Assembly: GCF_000184345.1 (NCBI RefSeq)
Contig: NC_017583.1
Span: 682,001 to 746,000 of the forward strand
Reading direction: 5' to 3'
Origin: Spirochaeta thermophila DSM 6578
Lineage (GTDB): Bacteria > Spirochaetota > Spirochaetia > Winmispirales > Winmispiraceae
DNA: 64,000 nucleotides
The notes under the pieces are model-generated. The model did no database searches. It worked only from the letters and a program-made list of their open reading frames with translations, and had not been told where the DNA came from. Of the stretch, positions 33,341-41,987 are shown one piece after another. The position numbers and the translations under genes are program-made. Every line of letters starts with the position of its first letter. Position 1 is the first letter of the stretch.

Positions 33341-34570
33341 ATGGGAGGTGGGGTGTTCTCTGTCCTCCGGGGAGGGGTGCTAGTACTCTCTTTTGTGCTC
33401 ATCGCTGTGGGGCGTGTGCCCTGGCTACGGATGAATCGTACGGGCTTTGCGTTTGTGGGCGCCACGCTAGTGGTGGTGACCGGCCTTCTCCCCCTGGAGG
33501 AGGCTCTTAGTGCAATCGATATGCGGACGATCGTGCTTCTTCTCTCCATGATGATCGTTTCCTCGAATCTCACCTATGCGGGGTTCTTCGACCTGGTGGC
33601 CGACTGGGTGATTTTGAGGGGGAAGAGCCCTCTCAGACTCCTTGCGCTTCTCATGATGTGTACGGCGATTCTTTCGGCCTTTTTCGTAAACGACACCGTG
33701 TGTGTGGTGATCACCCCTTTTGTGCTTCTCCTCACTGAGCGATATGGACTTCCCGCAGTTCCCTACCTTATTGGACTTGCGGTCTCTGCGAACATCGGTT
33801 CTGCTATGACGCTCGTTGGAAACCCCCAGAACATGTACATAGGTGCGGTGAGTGGGATTCCCTTCGGGCGGTTTTTCCTCAGGATGGTAGGGCCTTCACT
33901 CCTCTCCCTTGCTTTTGCCTATGGCGTGGTAGTCCTGGTGTATCGAAAGGAGTTTCGAGAGGTGAGGTGGGAGTCTCCTCAGGGACACGTGAAACGGCTC
34001 AGGATCTACCGTCCGCTCCTCTACAAATGCTATGCGAGCATGGCCCTCCTGGTGATTCTCCTCATGGTGGGGACTTCCATCGTGTATGCCGCTATGGTGG
34101 CGGCCTCGGTGCTTCTCATCACGAGAAGGATTCATCCTGAGAAGATCTTCACGCAGGTGGACTTCTCCATCCTCACCTTTTTTGGCGGACTTTTCGTCCT
34201 TACGAAAGGGGTAGAGGCTACAGGAATCCTTGCGGCCTTGAGGGGGGTGGAAACGCTGCTCTCCTTGAAGGGATGGGTACTCGCTCCTCTCGCTGCGGTG
34301 CTCTCCAACCTGGTCTCCAATGTGCCTGCGGTGATGCTCCTCTCTCCCATGGTGGAGCGGATGAGCTCAGAGACGGGGTGGCTCGTGCTCTCGCTTGCGA
34401 GCACCTATGCGGGGAATCTCACCCTGCTCGGAAGTGTGGCAAACCTCATTGTGGCGGAGCGGGCGAGGTCGGCGGGGGTTCTCCTTACGTTTATGGAGTA
34501 TCTCAAGGTGGGCATCCCTGTGACCGTTGTCTCGTTGAGTGTGGGGACTGCATGGCTCTTCATTCGTTGA
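33341..34570 (+). CDS. SLC13/ArsB-like anion permease
   Basis: A 409-residue inner membrane protein with about eleven hydrophobic helices, of the ion transporter superfamily that includes ArsB, NhaD and SLC13 carriers. The two re-entrant loop motifs are recognisable: SANIGSAMTLVGNPQNMYIG near residue 150 and LSNLVSNVPAVMLLSP near residue 325. Substrate is not clear; dicarboxylate, sulfate or arsenite are family options. ATG 33341 has GGAGGAGAG upstream. It is likely in an operon with the methyltransferase/ATP-grasp gene. No arsenic regulator or reductase is nearby, which argues against an arsenite role. Confidence 0.83.
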   Translation: MGGGVFSVLRGGVLVLSFVLIAVGRVPWLRMNRTGFAFVGATLVVVTGLLPLEEALSAIDMRTIVLLLSMMIVSSNLTYAGFFDLVADWVILRGKSPLRLLALLMMCTAILSAFFVNDTVCVVITPFVLLLTERYGLPAVPYLIGLAVSANIGSAMTLVGNPQNMYIGAVSGIPFGRFFLRMVGPSLLSLAFAYGVVVLVYRKEFREVRWESPQGHVKRLRIYRPLLYKCYASMALLVILLMVGTSIVYAAMVAASVLLITRRIHPEKIFTQVDFSILTFFGGLFVLTKGVEATGILAALRGVETLLSLKGWVLAPLAAVLSNLVSNVPAVMLLSPMVERMSSETGWLVLSLASTYAGNLTLLGSVANLIVAERARSAGVLLTFMEYLKVGIPVTVVSLSVGTAWLFIR

Positions 34571-34595
34571 CAGATTTCCCATGCCGTACTAGGGT
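34567..34595 (+). promoter_or_regulatory. candidate promoter of the phosphatidyltransferase gene
   Basis: TTGACA (34567-34572) overlaps the permease stop codon; TAGGGT (34590-34595) is 17 bp on, and the ATG follows after six bases. The AAGGG between could equally be a ribosome site. Confidence 0.4.
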
Positions 34596-34601
34596 AAGGG
34601 T

Positions 34602-35189
34602 ATGAGGCAGCATGCGGCGAATCTGCTCACGGTGGTAAGGATTGGCCTCGCACCGGTGTTCTTTGTGCTCTTTCTTCTCGTGCCTGAATGGATCCCCACC
34701 TCTCCATGGCTCGCATTGGGCCTCGTGTGGGTGTTGTATCTCGTGATGGAGATCTCCGATCTCTTCGACGGCATGGTGGCACGTTCCACCGGCACGGTCT
34801 CCGACCTCGGGAAGGTGCTCGATCCGTTCGCCGATGTGGTGGCCCGCCTCACCTATTTCCTGTGTTTCGTGGAGGCGGGGTTCATGCCTGCGTGGGTGTT
34901 CCTGCTGGTGCTCTACAGGGAGCTCGGGATGACCTTCCTTCGGATGATGCTCGCGCGGAAGGGGATCGCCCTGGGGGCGCGGATGGGGGGTAAGGTGAAG
35001 ACGGCGCTCTATGCGGCGGCCACGAGCACGGGGCTTGTGTGGTACACACTCGCGCAGGTAGGGGCAGGGGCGTCACTCCTTTCCATTGCAGGGATACTCT
35101 TCCTGGTGCTGCTGGGAGCAGGTCTCATCACCGCGTATGTCTCTTTCTTCGATTACCTGAAGACTGCATGGGGACACGTTCGTTCCTAG
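34602..35189 (+). CDS. CDP-alcohol phosphatidyltransferase (PgsA-like)
   Basis: A 195-residue inner membrane enzyme of the CDP-alcohol phosphatidyltransferase family, which forms phospholipids from CDP-diacylglycerol. The catalytic motif D-x2-D-G-x2-A-R-x8-G-x3-D-x3-D is complete near residues 53-76: DLFDGMVAR, then GKVLDPFADVV. About five or six hydrophobic helices are present. The best-known relative is phosphatidylglycerophosphate synthase PgsA, but the acceptor alcohol is not decided by this motif, so no symbol is given. The start ATG 34602 follows AAGGG. It converges on the alcohol dehydrogenase gene with a gap of 14 bases. Confidence 0.88.
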   Translation: MRQHAANLLTVVRIGLAPVFFVLFLLVPEWIPTSPWLALGLVWVLYLVMEISDLFDGMVARSTGTVSDLGKVLDPFADVVARLTYFLCFVEAGFMPAWVFLLVLYRELGMTFLRMMLARKGIALGARMGGKVKTALYAAATSTGLVWYTLAQVGAGASLLSIAGILFLVLLGAGLITAYVSFFDYLKTAWGHVRS

Positions 35190-35203
35190 CGTGCACCCGG
35201 TGA

Positions 35204-36241
35204 TCACTCCTCCTCACAGGTGAGAAGGACCTTCCCCGGGAGTGTGTGTTCCTCCGCGGCACGTTCGAGGAGGGAGGGGGCTTCGTCGAGGGGGTGGACC
35301 CCGGCGAGAAGTGGGGAGGGATTCAGCTTCCCTTCGGCGAGCAAGGAGACTATTTCCGGAAACTTCCGGTTGTTGAGCCTGCTCCCCAGGATGGAGAGTT
35401 CCTTGCGGATGATCTCTGCCTGGGGGATGGGGGTGGGGGTGCTGGAGAAGCCCAGGAGGACGATACGGGCTCCCGGCGCACTGCACCTGACGATGGACTC
35501 GAAGAGCGAGGGCGCTCCCACGGCGTCCACCACGGCCGTGGCTCCTTCCCCGTCTGTGCGGGCGAGGACCTCGCCGGCGAGGTCTTTTCCTGCGGTGTTG
35601 AGCGTCTCGTCGGCACCCATGCGTCGCGCCCTCTCGAGGGCTGATTCAGAGATGTCGCAGATGATGGTTCTCGCCCCTGTGAGGCGCATGACTTGAAGGG
35701 AGAGGGTTCCTATGATTCCCGCTCCTATGATGAGTACGATATCGTCTGGGGTCACCTGGAGCCTGTGTCGCACGTTCGCCGCGATGGAGTAGGGTTCGAT
35801 GAAGACCGCTTCTTCCCATGTGAGACCGTCCGGTATGGGGTGGACGTTCGTCGCCGGCACGGTGAGGTAGGGGGCGAAGCCTCCGTCCCGGTGAACTCCC
35901 ACGACCTGGAGGTTGCGGCACACATTGGGGTGGCCCGTCCTGCACGCGATGCACTTCCCGCAGCTTATCACCGGGTCCACCACCACCCGCGTGCCCGGGG
36001 GAGGGGCGGTCGTCACCTCGCTCCCCCAGGAGACGACTTCGCCTGCGAGTTCGTGTCCCGGTATGCGGGGGTAGGAGACGAAGGGGTTCGAGCCCTCGTA
36101 GATGTGCATGTCCGATCCGCAGATCCCGGCACGGTGTACCCTGATGAGCAGCTCGTGGGGGCCGGGGGTGGGTATGGGTCGTTTTTCTATCTTGGCCTGA
36201 TGGGGGGAGGTGATCACCACTGCACTCATATACGATGTCAT
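35204..36241 (-). CDS. zinc-dependent alcohol/polyol dehydrogenase (MDR family)
   Basis: A 345-residue medium-chain dehydrogenase. The catalytic zinc ligands are in GICGSDMHIYEG (Cys) and GHE (His-Glu); the structural zinc is bound by CGKCIACRTGHPNVC, a complete four-Cys set. The nucleotide fold has GAGIIG with an acidic D at the end of strand 2 (ICDISE), favouring NAD. It groups with sugar-acid and polyol dehydrogenases of the RspB/YjjN type rather than ethanol dehydrogenases. ATG 36241 follows AGGAGGAGC by three bases. It lies 57 bases downstream of the flavodoxin gene and may be cotranscribed. Substrate unknown. Confidence 0.9.
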   Translation of the reverse strand: MTSYMSAVVITSPHQAKIEKRPIPTPGPHELLIRVHRAGICGSDMHIYEGSNPFVSYPRIPGHELAGEVVSWGSEVTTAPPPGTRVVVDPVISCGKCIACRTGHPNVCRNLQVVGVHRDGGFAPYLTVPATNVHPIPDGLTWEEAVFIEPYSIAANVRHRLQVTPDDIVLIIGAGIIGTLSLQVMRLTGARTIICDISESALERARRMGADETLNTAGKDLAGEVLARTDGEGATAVVDAVGAPSLFESIVRCSAPGARIVLLGFSSTPTPIPQAEIIRKELSILGSRLNNRKFPEIVSLLAEGKLNPSPLLAGVHPLDEAPSLLERAAEEHTLPGKVLLTCEEE

Positions 36242-36298
36242 GTTGCTCCTCCTAGGGTAATGGGCCTGCTCGCCTTACCGGCTCCTCTCGTGAAAAAG

Positions 36299-36814
36299 TC
36301 AGTCTCCAGTGGTGTGCGGGCCGGCCATCCGCTTCACGTACTCTGCAGTCTGGCGTCCGAGCATGCGGGCGGCCTTTTTCTGGGCCTCGCCCGGCTCTCC
36401 TACGGCCACGGCACCGTAGTGGGCGGTCACTCCCGGGCCTGAGTAGTCGGGAAGACCGAAGACCAGGAAGCCGTAGTTCATGAGTGCGCTCAGGATGGAG
36501 AAGAGGGTCGCTTCGTTGCCGCCGCCGAGTCCTCCCGAGGTGGTGAAGGCCGCGCCGATCTTGCCTTTGGCCTTGCCCCACGCTGCGCCCACGGATTCGT
36601 CGAAGAAGCGTTTGAGCTTCCACGACATGACGCCGCAGTAGGTGGGAGAGCCCACGATGAGGCCGTCCGAGGAGAGGATGTCGTCCGCACGGGCCTCGTC
36701 CACGTGCTTGACTGCCACCTCTACCCCGCCCTCCCGGGCGCCTTCTGCGACTGCCTCGGCGAGGGCTTTTGTGTGGCCGCTCTCTGAATCGTAGATGACG
36801 GTGATCTTCGGCAT
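36299..36814 (-). CDS. flavodoxin/WrbA-like FMN protein
   Basis: A 171-residue flavodoxin-fold protein. The FMN phosphate loop is YDSESGHTKALA near residue 9-20, the second flavin loop is GSPTYCGVMSW near residue 57, and GLGGGNEATL resembles the third loop of WrbA and NADPH-dependent FMN reductases (FTTSGGLGGGNE). It likely acts as a cytoplasmic NAD(P)H:quinone or flavin-linked reductase, or as an electron carrier. The start ATG 36814 has AAGGAGGAACC directly upstream; a longer reading frame upstream overlaps the next gene and is rejected. Confidence 0.87.
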   Translation of the reverse strand: MPKITVIYDSESGHTKALAEAVAEGAREGGVEVAVKHVDEARADDILSSDGLIVGSPTYCGVMSWKLKRFFDESVGAAWGKAKGKIGAAFTTSGGLGGGNEATLFSILSALMNYGFLVFGLPDYSGPGVTAHYGAVAVGEPGEAQKKAARMLGRQTAEYVKRMAGPHTTGD

Positions 36815-36894
36815 GGTTCCTCCTTGGAGTACGGACGTGGTGATGGACCCCTTTTTACACAGTGCTCTCGTTTCGAAGATAGCAGAGGTGGCCC

Positions 36895-37779
36895 CTACCG
36901 TCCACCGGGCGAGGCCACGATGAAGGCAAAACCGAATCCTGCGGTGGTCATGGGAAAGGGCCCTTCCTCCACCTCCTGGGTGTCGGAAAAGGAGTTGACC
37001 ACGAGGAAGAGTCGGAGCTCTCCTGCAGGAGAGGGGATGAGGAGGCCCGTCTCGAGGCGGAAGGCGTACCCGGTGCCATCGGGAAAGAAGAGGATGTCGT
37101 TCCAGGTCTCGAGATAGGGATGGATGAGCCGATGCACGGGGGAGGTGAGGAGGAGCCCGGCCCTGAGGTAGGCGTCTTCCCTGAACTCGGGGAGGCCCTC
37201 GGCCTGCCAGTAGTCGAAGAGGTCGACGTAGGCGGCCCTGAGCGAGGGGGTGATGGTGAGCCAGGGGAGGGGGGTGAGGGGTGGGGTGGTGGCCAGGAGG
37301 CCGAGCCTGTCGGTGGCCGGATCGGTGAGGTGCAGGTCGTCGTGGATGCGCCACCTTAAGGGGTGGAAGCTCATGCGGGAGTACTCGGCGGCGAGGACGA
37401 GGGGAGGGAGGCGCAGGCCCAGGAGGGCGCCGTACTGGTACTGGACGGCGTTCATCCACCACTCCATGACCGAGGCGGCCTCGTCGCCGGGGGCGAGGGG
37501 GCCTACCACCAGGATGGAGTCGAAGTAGATGCGGAGGGCGAGGAGGTTATGCCAGGCAAGGGGGGTTGCGGCGCCCGAGATGCCGATGTGAAAGCTGTCG
37601 GTGGGGCTCTCCTCGAGGGTGTAGGTCTCGTACCAGAGGCGGAGGGTTCCGTGCGGGAGAATGGTGGAGGTGTAGGGGGCGGGGAAGGGGTGGATGGTGA
37701 GGATGGATTGAGGGAAGTCGCGGCCGTGAAGGGGAAGGGTGAGGAGGAGCACGAGCACAAGGAGGAGCGCGCGCCTCAT
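36895..37779 (-). CDS. exported protein, possibly an outer-membrane beta-barrel
   Basis: A 294-residue protein with a signal peptide (RRALLLVLVLLLTLPLHG, cleavage near HGRDF). The mature part is rich in aromatic residues and alternating hydrophobic positions, with repeated strands such as LRLWYETYTLEES and GFGFAFIVA, as in spirochaetal outer-membrane proteins; I do not recognise a family. ATG 37779 is preceded by TATACT seven bases away and no Shine-Dalgarno, so the mRNA may be leaderless. It lies 64 bases downstream of the ABC exporter operon on the same strand, and could also be transcribed with it. Confidence 0.7.
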   Translation of the reverse strand: MRRALLLVLVLLLTLPLHGRDFPQSILTIHPFPAPYTSTILPHGTLRLWYETYTLEESPTDSFHIGISGAATPLAWHNLLALRIYFDSILVVGPLAPGDEAASVMEWWMNAVQYQYGALLGLRLPPLVLAAEYSRMSFHPLRWRIHDDLHLTDPATDRLGLLATTPPLTPLPWLTITPSLRAAYVDLFDYWQAEGLPEFREDAYLRAGLLLTSPVHRLIHPYLETWNDILFFPDGTGYAFRLETGLLIPSPAGELRLFLVVNSFSDTQEVEEGPFPMTTAGFGFAFIVASPGGR

Positions 37780-37843
37780 GGGAAAGAGTATACCACGGGT
37801 CGGCAGAATGGGGTATGGGGAGGCCGCCGCCGGGTATCGAGGA

Positions 37844-39697
37844 TCACAGGGGGCGGGTGTCTTCCCGGGCGGGTCGGGGCTCTTCCATGGTATCCATGGT
37901 GTCCTGTGGGTGCTTCTGGTGGAACTGCCAGTAGAGGCCTTTCCGGGCCATGAGTTCGTCATGGGTGCCCTGCTCCACGATACGCCCTTCCTGGATCACC
38001 AGAATGCGGTCGGCTTCCCGCACGGTGTTGAGGCGGTGTGCGATGACGAAGCTCGTGCGGCCCTTCATGAGGGTCCGGAGGGCCTTCTGGAGGTGGCGTT
38101 CGGTGCGGGTGTCCACGCTGCTGGTGGCCTCGTCGAGTATGAGGATGGCGGGGTCGGCGAGCAGGGCCCGGGCGATGGTGATGAGCTGCCTCTGGCCTTC
38201 GCTCAGGCTGCTTCCCCTGTCGGTGAGGAGGGTGTCGTATCCCTGGGGGAGGTGCCGGATGAAGTGGTGGGCCTCGGCGATACGGGCCGCCTCTTCCACC
38301 TCTTCGTCGGTGGCATCGGGTCGTCCGTACCGGATGTTCTCCCGTATGGTGTCGGTGAACAGGTGGGTGTCCTGGAGGACCATGCCCATGTGCCGCCGTA
38401 ACGAGGCGCGCCTGATGTGCTGGGTGTCCCGCCCGTCCAGAAGGATGCGGCCTTCCTGGGGATCGTAGAACCGCATGAGGAGGTTCACCAGGGTGGTCTT
38501 GCCTGCCCCGGTGGGGCCGACGATGGCGATGAGGCTCCCGGGTGGTGCCTCGAGGGTGATGTCGCGGAGCACGGGACGTGTGGGGTCGTAGCCGAAGGTG
38601 AGGTTGTGGAGAGCGAGGTGGCCGGAGGTGGTGTTGAGATTCTCTGCTTCGGGGAGATCCTGCTCTATGGGTTCGTCGAGGAGCTGGAAGATGCGCTCGG
38701 CCCCTGCGAGGGCGCTCTGGATGAGGGTGAACTGGTTGGAGATCTCGTTGATGGGCCGCGAGAACTGGCGGGCATAGGTGAGGAAGGCGGCCACCACACC
38801 CACGGAGAGTTGTCCCTTGAGGGCGAGGTATCCCCCTGCGAGGGCGATGATGGGGAATGAGAGGCCGTTGAGGGCGTTCATGATGGGCGGGAGGACGCTG
38901 GAGACCACCATGGCCCGGTAGGCGGTGGCGGTGAACTGCTCGTTGGTGGTGGTGAACTCGTCGAGGAAGACGCCTTCCCTGCCAAAGGCCTTGATCTCGC
39001 GGAGGCCGCCTGCGGTCTCTTCCACCAGGGAGTTGAGGCTCCCGAGGAGCTGCTGCTGGGTGCGGAATGCCTCGCGGCTCAGACGGGCCAGGGTGCGGGT
39101 CACCAGGATGGCGAGGGGGATGATGATGGCGGTGAGGAGGGTAAGCAGGGGGGAGAGGGCGAGCATCATGGCGAGGGAACCTGCAAGGAGGAGGACGTTG
39201 GAGGCGAGCTGGGTGAGGGTCTGGCTGAGGGTGGTCTCCAGGGTGGCCACGTCGTTGGTGAGCCTGCTCATGAGGTCGCCGTGAGGGGTGCGGTCGAGGA
39301 AGGGGATGGGGAGGCGCTGGAGGTGTGAGAAGAGGTCGCGTCGGAGGCGATAGAGTACGCCCTGCGTGACGGTGATGAGGGAGCGGACCTGGATCCAGGT
39401 AAGGCCGGTGGAGGCGAGGTAGAGGGCGGCCATGGTGAGTACGGCGGCAAGGAGGGTGGACAGGTCGACCGTGCCGGGGCCGGATGCCATGGCGTTGACC
39501 GCGTTCCTGATGAAGAGGGGGGCGGCGAGGGCGGCGGCGCTGGTGGCGAGCACGGCGAGCACGGCCACGGTGAGGGGGATACGGTAGGGGCGCAGGTAGT
39601 GCCAGAGGCGCCTGAGGATGGGGAGGATGCGGGTAGGGCGGGGGGCTTCGAAGGGGGCGCGGGGCCGGAAGGGGCCGGGGCCTGTGGGGCTACGCAT
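37844..39697 (-). CDS. ABC exporter subunit with the intact ATP site
   Basis: A 617-residue half-size ABC exporter with about six transmembrane helices (residues 30-330) and one ATPase domain. Walker A is GPTGAGKTTL, the signature LSEGQRQ, Walker B ILILDEATSSVD with the catalytic Glu, and the switch histidine is in VIAHRL. It forms a heterodimer with the gene just upstream, in the TM287/288 or BmrCD style, in which only one ATP site is fully active. Substrates of such pairs include drugs and lipids, so the true substrate is open. ATG 39697 overlaps its partner by 8 bases, with AAGGAG eight bases ahead. Confidence 0.93.
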   Translation of the reverse strand: MRSPTGPGPFRPRAPFEAPRPTRILPILRRLWHYLRPYRIPLTVAVLAVLATSAAALAAPLFIRNAVNAMASGPGTVDLSTLLAAVLTMAALYLASTGLTWIQVRSLITVTQGVLYRLRRDLFSHLQRLPIPFLDRTPHGDLMSRLTNDVATLETTLSQTLTQLASNVLLLAGSLAMMLALSPLLTLLTAIIIPLAILVTRTLARLSREAFRTQQQLLGSLNSLVEETAGGLREIKAFGREGVFLDEFTTTNEQFTATAYRAMVVSSVLPPIMNALNGLSFPIIALAGGYLALKGQLSVGVVAAFLTYARQFSRPINEISNQFTLIQSALAGAERIFQLLDEPIEQDLPEAENLNTTSGHLALHNLTFGYDPTRPVLRDITLEAPPGSLIAIVGPTGAGKTTLVNLLMRFYDPQEGRILLDGRDTQHIRRASLRRHMGMVLQDTHLFTDTIRENIRYGRPDATDEEVEEAARIAEAHHFIRHLPQGYDTLLTDRGSSLSEGQRQLITIARALLADPAILILDEATSSVDTRTERHLQKALRTLMKGRTSFVIAHRLNTVREADRILVIQEGRIVEQGTHDELMARKGLYWQFHQKHPQDTMDTMEEPRPAREDTRPL

Positions 39698-41408
39698 GGA
39701 GGGCTCCTTCTATCTGGGTCTCGTAGAGTTCCCGGTAGAGGGGACATTGCTGGAGGAGGAGGTGGTGGGGGCCTGCGCCTGCGAGGCGGCCGTCGTCCAG
39801 CACGAGGATGAGGTCGCAGGTGGTAATGGCGCTCATGCGCTGCGAGATGAGGAGGGTGGTGATGGGGAGGGTGCGGAGGGAGGCGAGGAGGCGGGACTCG
39901 GTGGCGGCGTCGAGGGCGCTGGTGGCGTCGTCGAGGATGAGGAGGCCGGCGGGGCGGATGAGGGTGCGGGCGATGGCGAGGCGCTGGCGCTGGCCGCCGG
40001 AGAGGTTGGTACCGCCCTGCTCGATGCGGGCCTCGAGCACGCCGGGGAGCCGGGAGACGAACTCCCATGCCTGGGCGCGCGTGAGCGCTTCGATCATCTG
40101 GTCCTCGGTGGCATCGGGGAAGCCCCACCTGAGGTTCTCGGCCACCGTGCCGCGGAAGAGCACCGGCTTCTGGAAGACCACGGCGATACGGGCCCGCAGC
40201 TCCTCGAGGGAAAGATCCCGTATGTCCGTGCCGTCGAGGAGCACTCTCCCCTCTGCAGGTTCTACCATGCGAAGGAGGGTCATCACCAGGGTGGTCTTGC
40301 CCGATCCAGTAGGACCTATCACCCCGATCCTGGTGCCCGGTGGTGCCTCAAACGAGAGGTCTGAGAGGGCGGGTACGCCGTCGTACGAGACCGACAGGTG
40401 TTCTACCACCAGAGAGGCGGGCCTCCCCAAAGGCTGAAGGTCCTTGCCTCCCAGGGTGAGGGATTCCTCAGGGGCGTCGGCGAGTTCGGCGATCCTCAGG
40501 AGAGAGGCCTGGGCGCGTGAGAGTCCCATGAAGAAGAAGCCTATCATCATGAGGGCGAAGAGGATCTGGAGGAGGTAGTTGGTGAGCGCGATGATCGTCC
40601 CCACCTGAATGTCCCCCTGCTGTACGAGCAGCCCACCTGCCCAGAGTACTGCCACGATGGAGAGGTTCATGATGAGGAACACGAGGGGAAACGCGAGTCC
40701 CATGAGGCGGGAGGCGCGGGTCATCACCTCCTTCAATCTGTCGTTTACTTTGCCGAACCTCGCCTCTTCGTAGTCTGCCCGGACAAAGGCCCTCACCACC
40801 CGTACGCCCTCCAGGTTTTCCCGCACCACCGTGTTGAGCCGGTCGGTCTCCTTCTGGGCTTCAACAAAGAGGGGAATGCCTTTTCTGATGAGAAGGATGA
40901 GGATTAGGGACAGAAGCGGGAGGGCTGCGAGCATGATGAGGGTAAGACGCGGGCTCAGGACGAACGACATGGCAATGCCCCCTATGGCAAGGAGCGGGGC
41001 CCGGATCATCATCCTGAGGAGCATGTGCACGATGGTCTGCACCTGCACGATGTCGCCGGTGAGGCGGGTGATGATGGTGCCTGCACCGAACCTGGCCTCC
41101 TCCTTGAGGGAGAGCCGGAGGACCTTCCGGTAGAGGAGGTTCCTCAGGTCACGGGCGGTGCGGGTGGCGGCCGCGCTCGCGGTGATGGTGCAGCCGATAC
41201 CGCCTGCCACTCCTATGAGCACGATCCCCAGGAGGATAAGGCCGAGGCGCACGATGGCCCCCATATCCCCCGGGATGATCCCCTCGTCCACCACCCGTCC
41301 CATGAGGGCCGGCTGGGCGAGGTTCACTGCCACCTCGGTCCCCATGAACACAAGGGAGCCGAGGGCGAAATACCAGTAGCGCGCGATGTAGCGTCCGAGT
41401 ATCTTCAT
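39690..41408 (-). CDS. ABC exporter subunit with a degenerate ATP site
   Basis: A 572-residue half-size ABC exporter. Walker A is [10 protein letters not shown] and the signature LSGGQRQRL is canonical, but Walker B reads LLILDDATSALD, with Asp where the catalytic Glu belongs, and the switch His is replaced by Gln in LISQRM. This is the typical degenerate partner of an asymmetric heterodimeric exporter. The transmembrane part begins KILGRYIARYWYFALGS. ATG 41408 lies six bases after the MarR-type gene, and the gene overlaps the second subunit by 8 bases. The operon marR-abc-abc is therefore tightly linked. Confidence 0.93.
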   Translation of the reverse strand: MKILGRYIARYWYFALGSLVFMGTEVAVNLAQPALMGRVVDEGIIPGDMGAIVRLGLILLGIVLIGVAGGIGCTITASAAATRTARDLRNLLYRKVLRLSLKEEARFGAGTIITRLTGDIVQVQTIVHMLLRMMIRAPLLAIGGIAMSFVLSPRLTLIMLAALPLLSLILILLIRKGIPLFVEAQKETDRLNTVVRENLEGVRVVRAFVRADYEEARFGKVNDRLKEVMTRASRLMGLAFPLVFLIMNLSIVAVLWAGGLLVQQGDIQVGTIIALTNYLLQILFALMMIGFFFMGLSRAQASLLRIAELADAPEESLTLGGKDLQPLGRPASLVVEHLSVSYDGVPALSDLSFEAPPGTRIGVIGPTGSGKTTLVMTLLRMVEPAEGRVLLDGTDIRDLSLEELRARIAVVFQKPVLFRGTVAENLRWGFPDATEDQMIEALTRAQAWEFVSRLPGVLEARIEQGGTNLSGGQRQRLAIARTLIRPAGLLILDDATSALDAATESRLLASLRTLPITTLLISQRMSAITTCDLILVLDDGRLAGAGPHHLLLQQCPLYRELYETQIEGALHA

Positions 41409-41414
41409 GCGGAT

Positions 41415-41858
41415 CTACTCCTCTGGTTCCTGAATCCCATAGGTGCGGGAGAGGTGAGAGGCGAGGCGGCGGAAGAGTGCGATGCAGGTGCTCTGCTCTT
41501 CGGGCGAGAGCACTCCGAACATGGTACGGTGGAAGGAGTCGATCTTTTCCTTAAGCCGTTCCACCTTTTCCCTTCCTTTTGGAGTGAGGGAGACGAGTAT
41601 GCGTCGTCTGTCTGCAGGGTCACGCGCACGTTGTATGAGCCCCGCCTGTTCCATGCGACGAAGCATCACCGTGGCGCTCGCCGGGGTGATGCCCAGGGCC
41701 TCGGCGATGGCCTTCTGGTCGCTCTCGGGATGGTGGAAGAGGTGAAAGAGCACCCCCGGCTGGCCGGGGTACACGTCTTCTTCGGCCAGGATATGTCGGA
41801 AGATTTTTCGCTTGAGGAACATGAGCCGCTCGAAGGCCGAAGAGAGTGCTTCGATCAT
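41415..41858 (-). CDS. MarR-family regulator of the ABC exporter
   Basis: A 147-residue winged-helix MarR protein that probably represses the adjacent exporter operon and is relieved by a drug or other ligand. The DNA-binding part shows QKAIAEALGITPASATVMLRRMEQAGLIQR and the wing DPADRRRILVSLT, with the conserved D-x-R-R. ATG 41858 is preferred: AGGATGG lies just upstream, while an ATG at 41888 would sit at the predicted transcription start. It is divergent from the PadR-MFS unit, with two promoters in about 130 bases. Confidence 0.9.
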   Translation of the reverse strand: MIEALSSAFERLMFLKRKIFRHILAEEDVYPGQPGVLFHLFHHPESDQKAIAEALGITPASATVMLRRMEQAGLIQRARDPADRRRILVSLTPKGREKVERLKEKIDSFHRTMFGVLSPEEQSTCIALFRRLASHLSRTYGIQEPEE

Positions 41859-41892
41859 GGGTCCATCCTGGGGTTGATAATTAGACATTTAA

Positions 41893-41922
41893 ACGATACT
41901 GAAAAAGATGGGATTCTGTCAA
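41893..41922 (-). promoter_or_regulatory. promoter of the MarR/ABC exporter operon
   Basis: On the minus strand TTGACA (41922-41917) and TATCGT (41898-41893) are 18 bp apart. The predicted start is near 41886. Confidence 0.6.
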
Positions 41923-41929
41923 TAATCCC

Positions 41930-41958
41930 TTGACTGAATCGGTTCTTGATGTTATATC
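41930..41958 (+). promoter_or_regulatory. promoter of the PadR/MFS unit
   Basis: TTGACT (41930-41935) and TATATC (41953-41958) are 17 bp apart. The -10 overlaps a perfect palindrome. Confidence 0.6.
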
Positions 41959-41969
41959 GGAATCCGATA
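41955..41969 (+). promoter_or_regulatory. palindromic operator, probably for the PadR protein
   Basis: TATCGGA (41955-41961) and TCCGATA (41963-41969) are exact complements around one base. The site overlaps the -10 and the predicted transcription start, the right place for a repressor. Confidence 0.65.
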
Positions 41970-41987
41970 ACGCAATACGATACTATC

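Noticed and set aside
36815-37462. N-terminal extension of the flavodoxin frame upstream of 36814
   Set aside because: The extension is Pro/Arg-rich, overlaps the exported protein gene, and the ATG at 36814 has AAGGAGG and starts like known flavodoxins.
41858-41888. ATG at 41888 as start of the MarR gene
   Set aside because: It coincides with the predicted transcription start and has no ribosome site; ATG 41858 follows AGGATGG.
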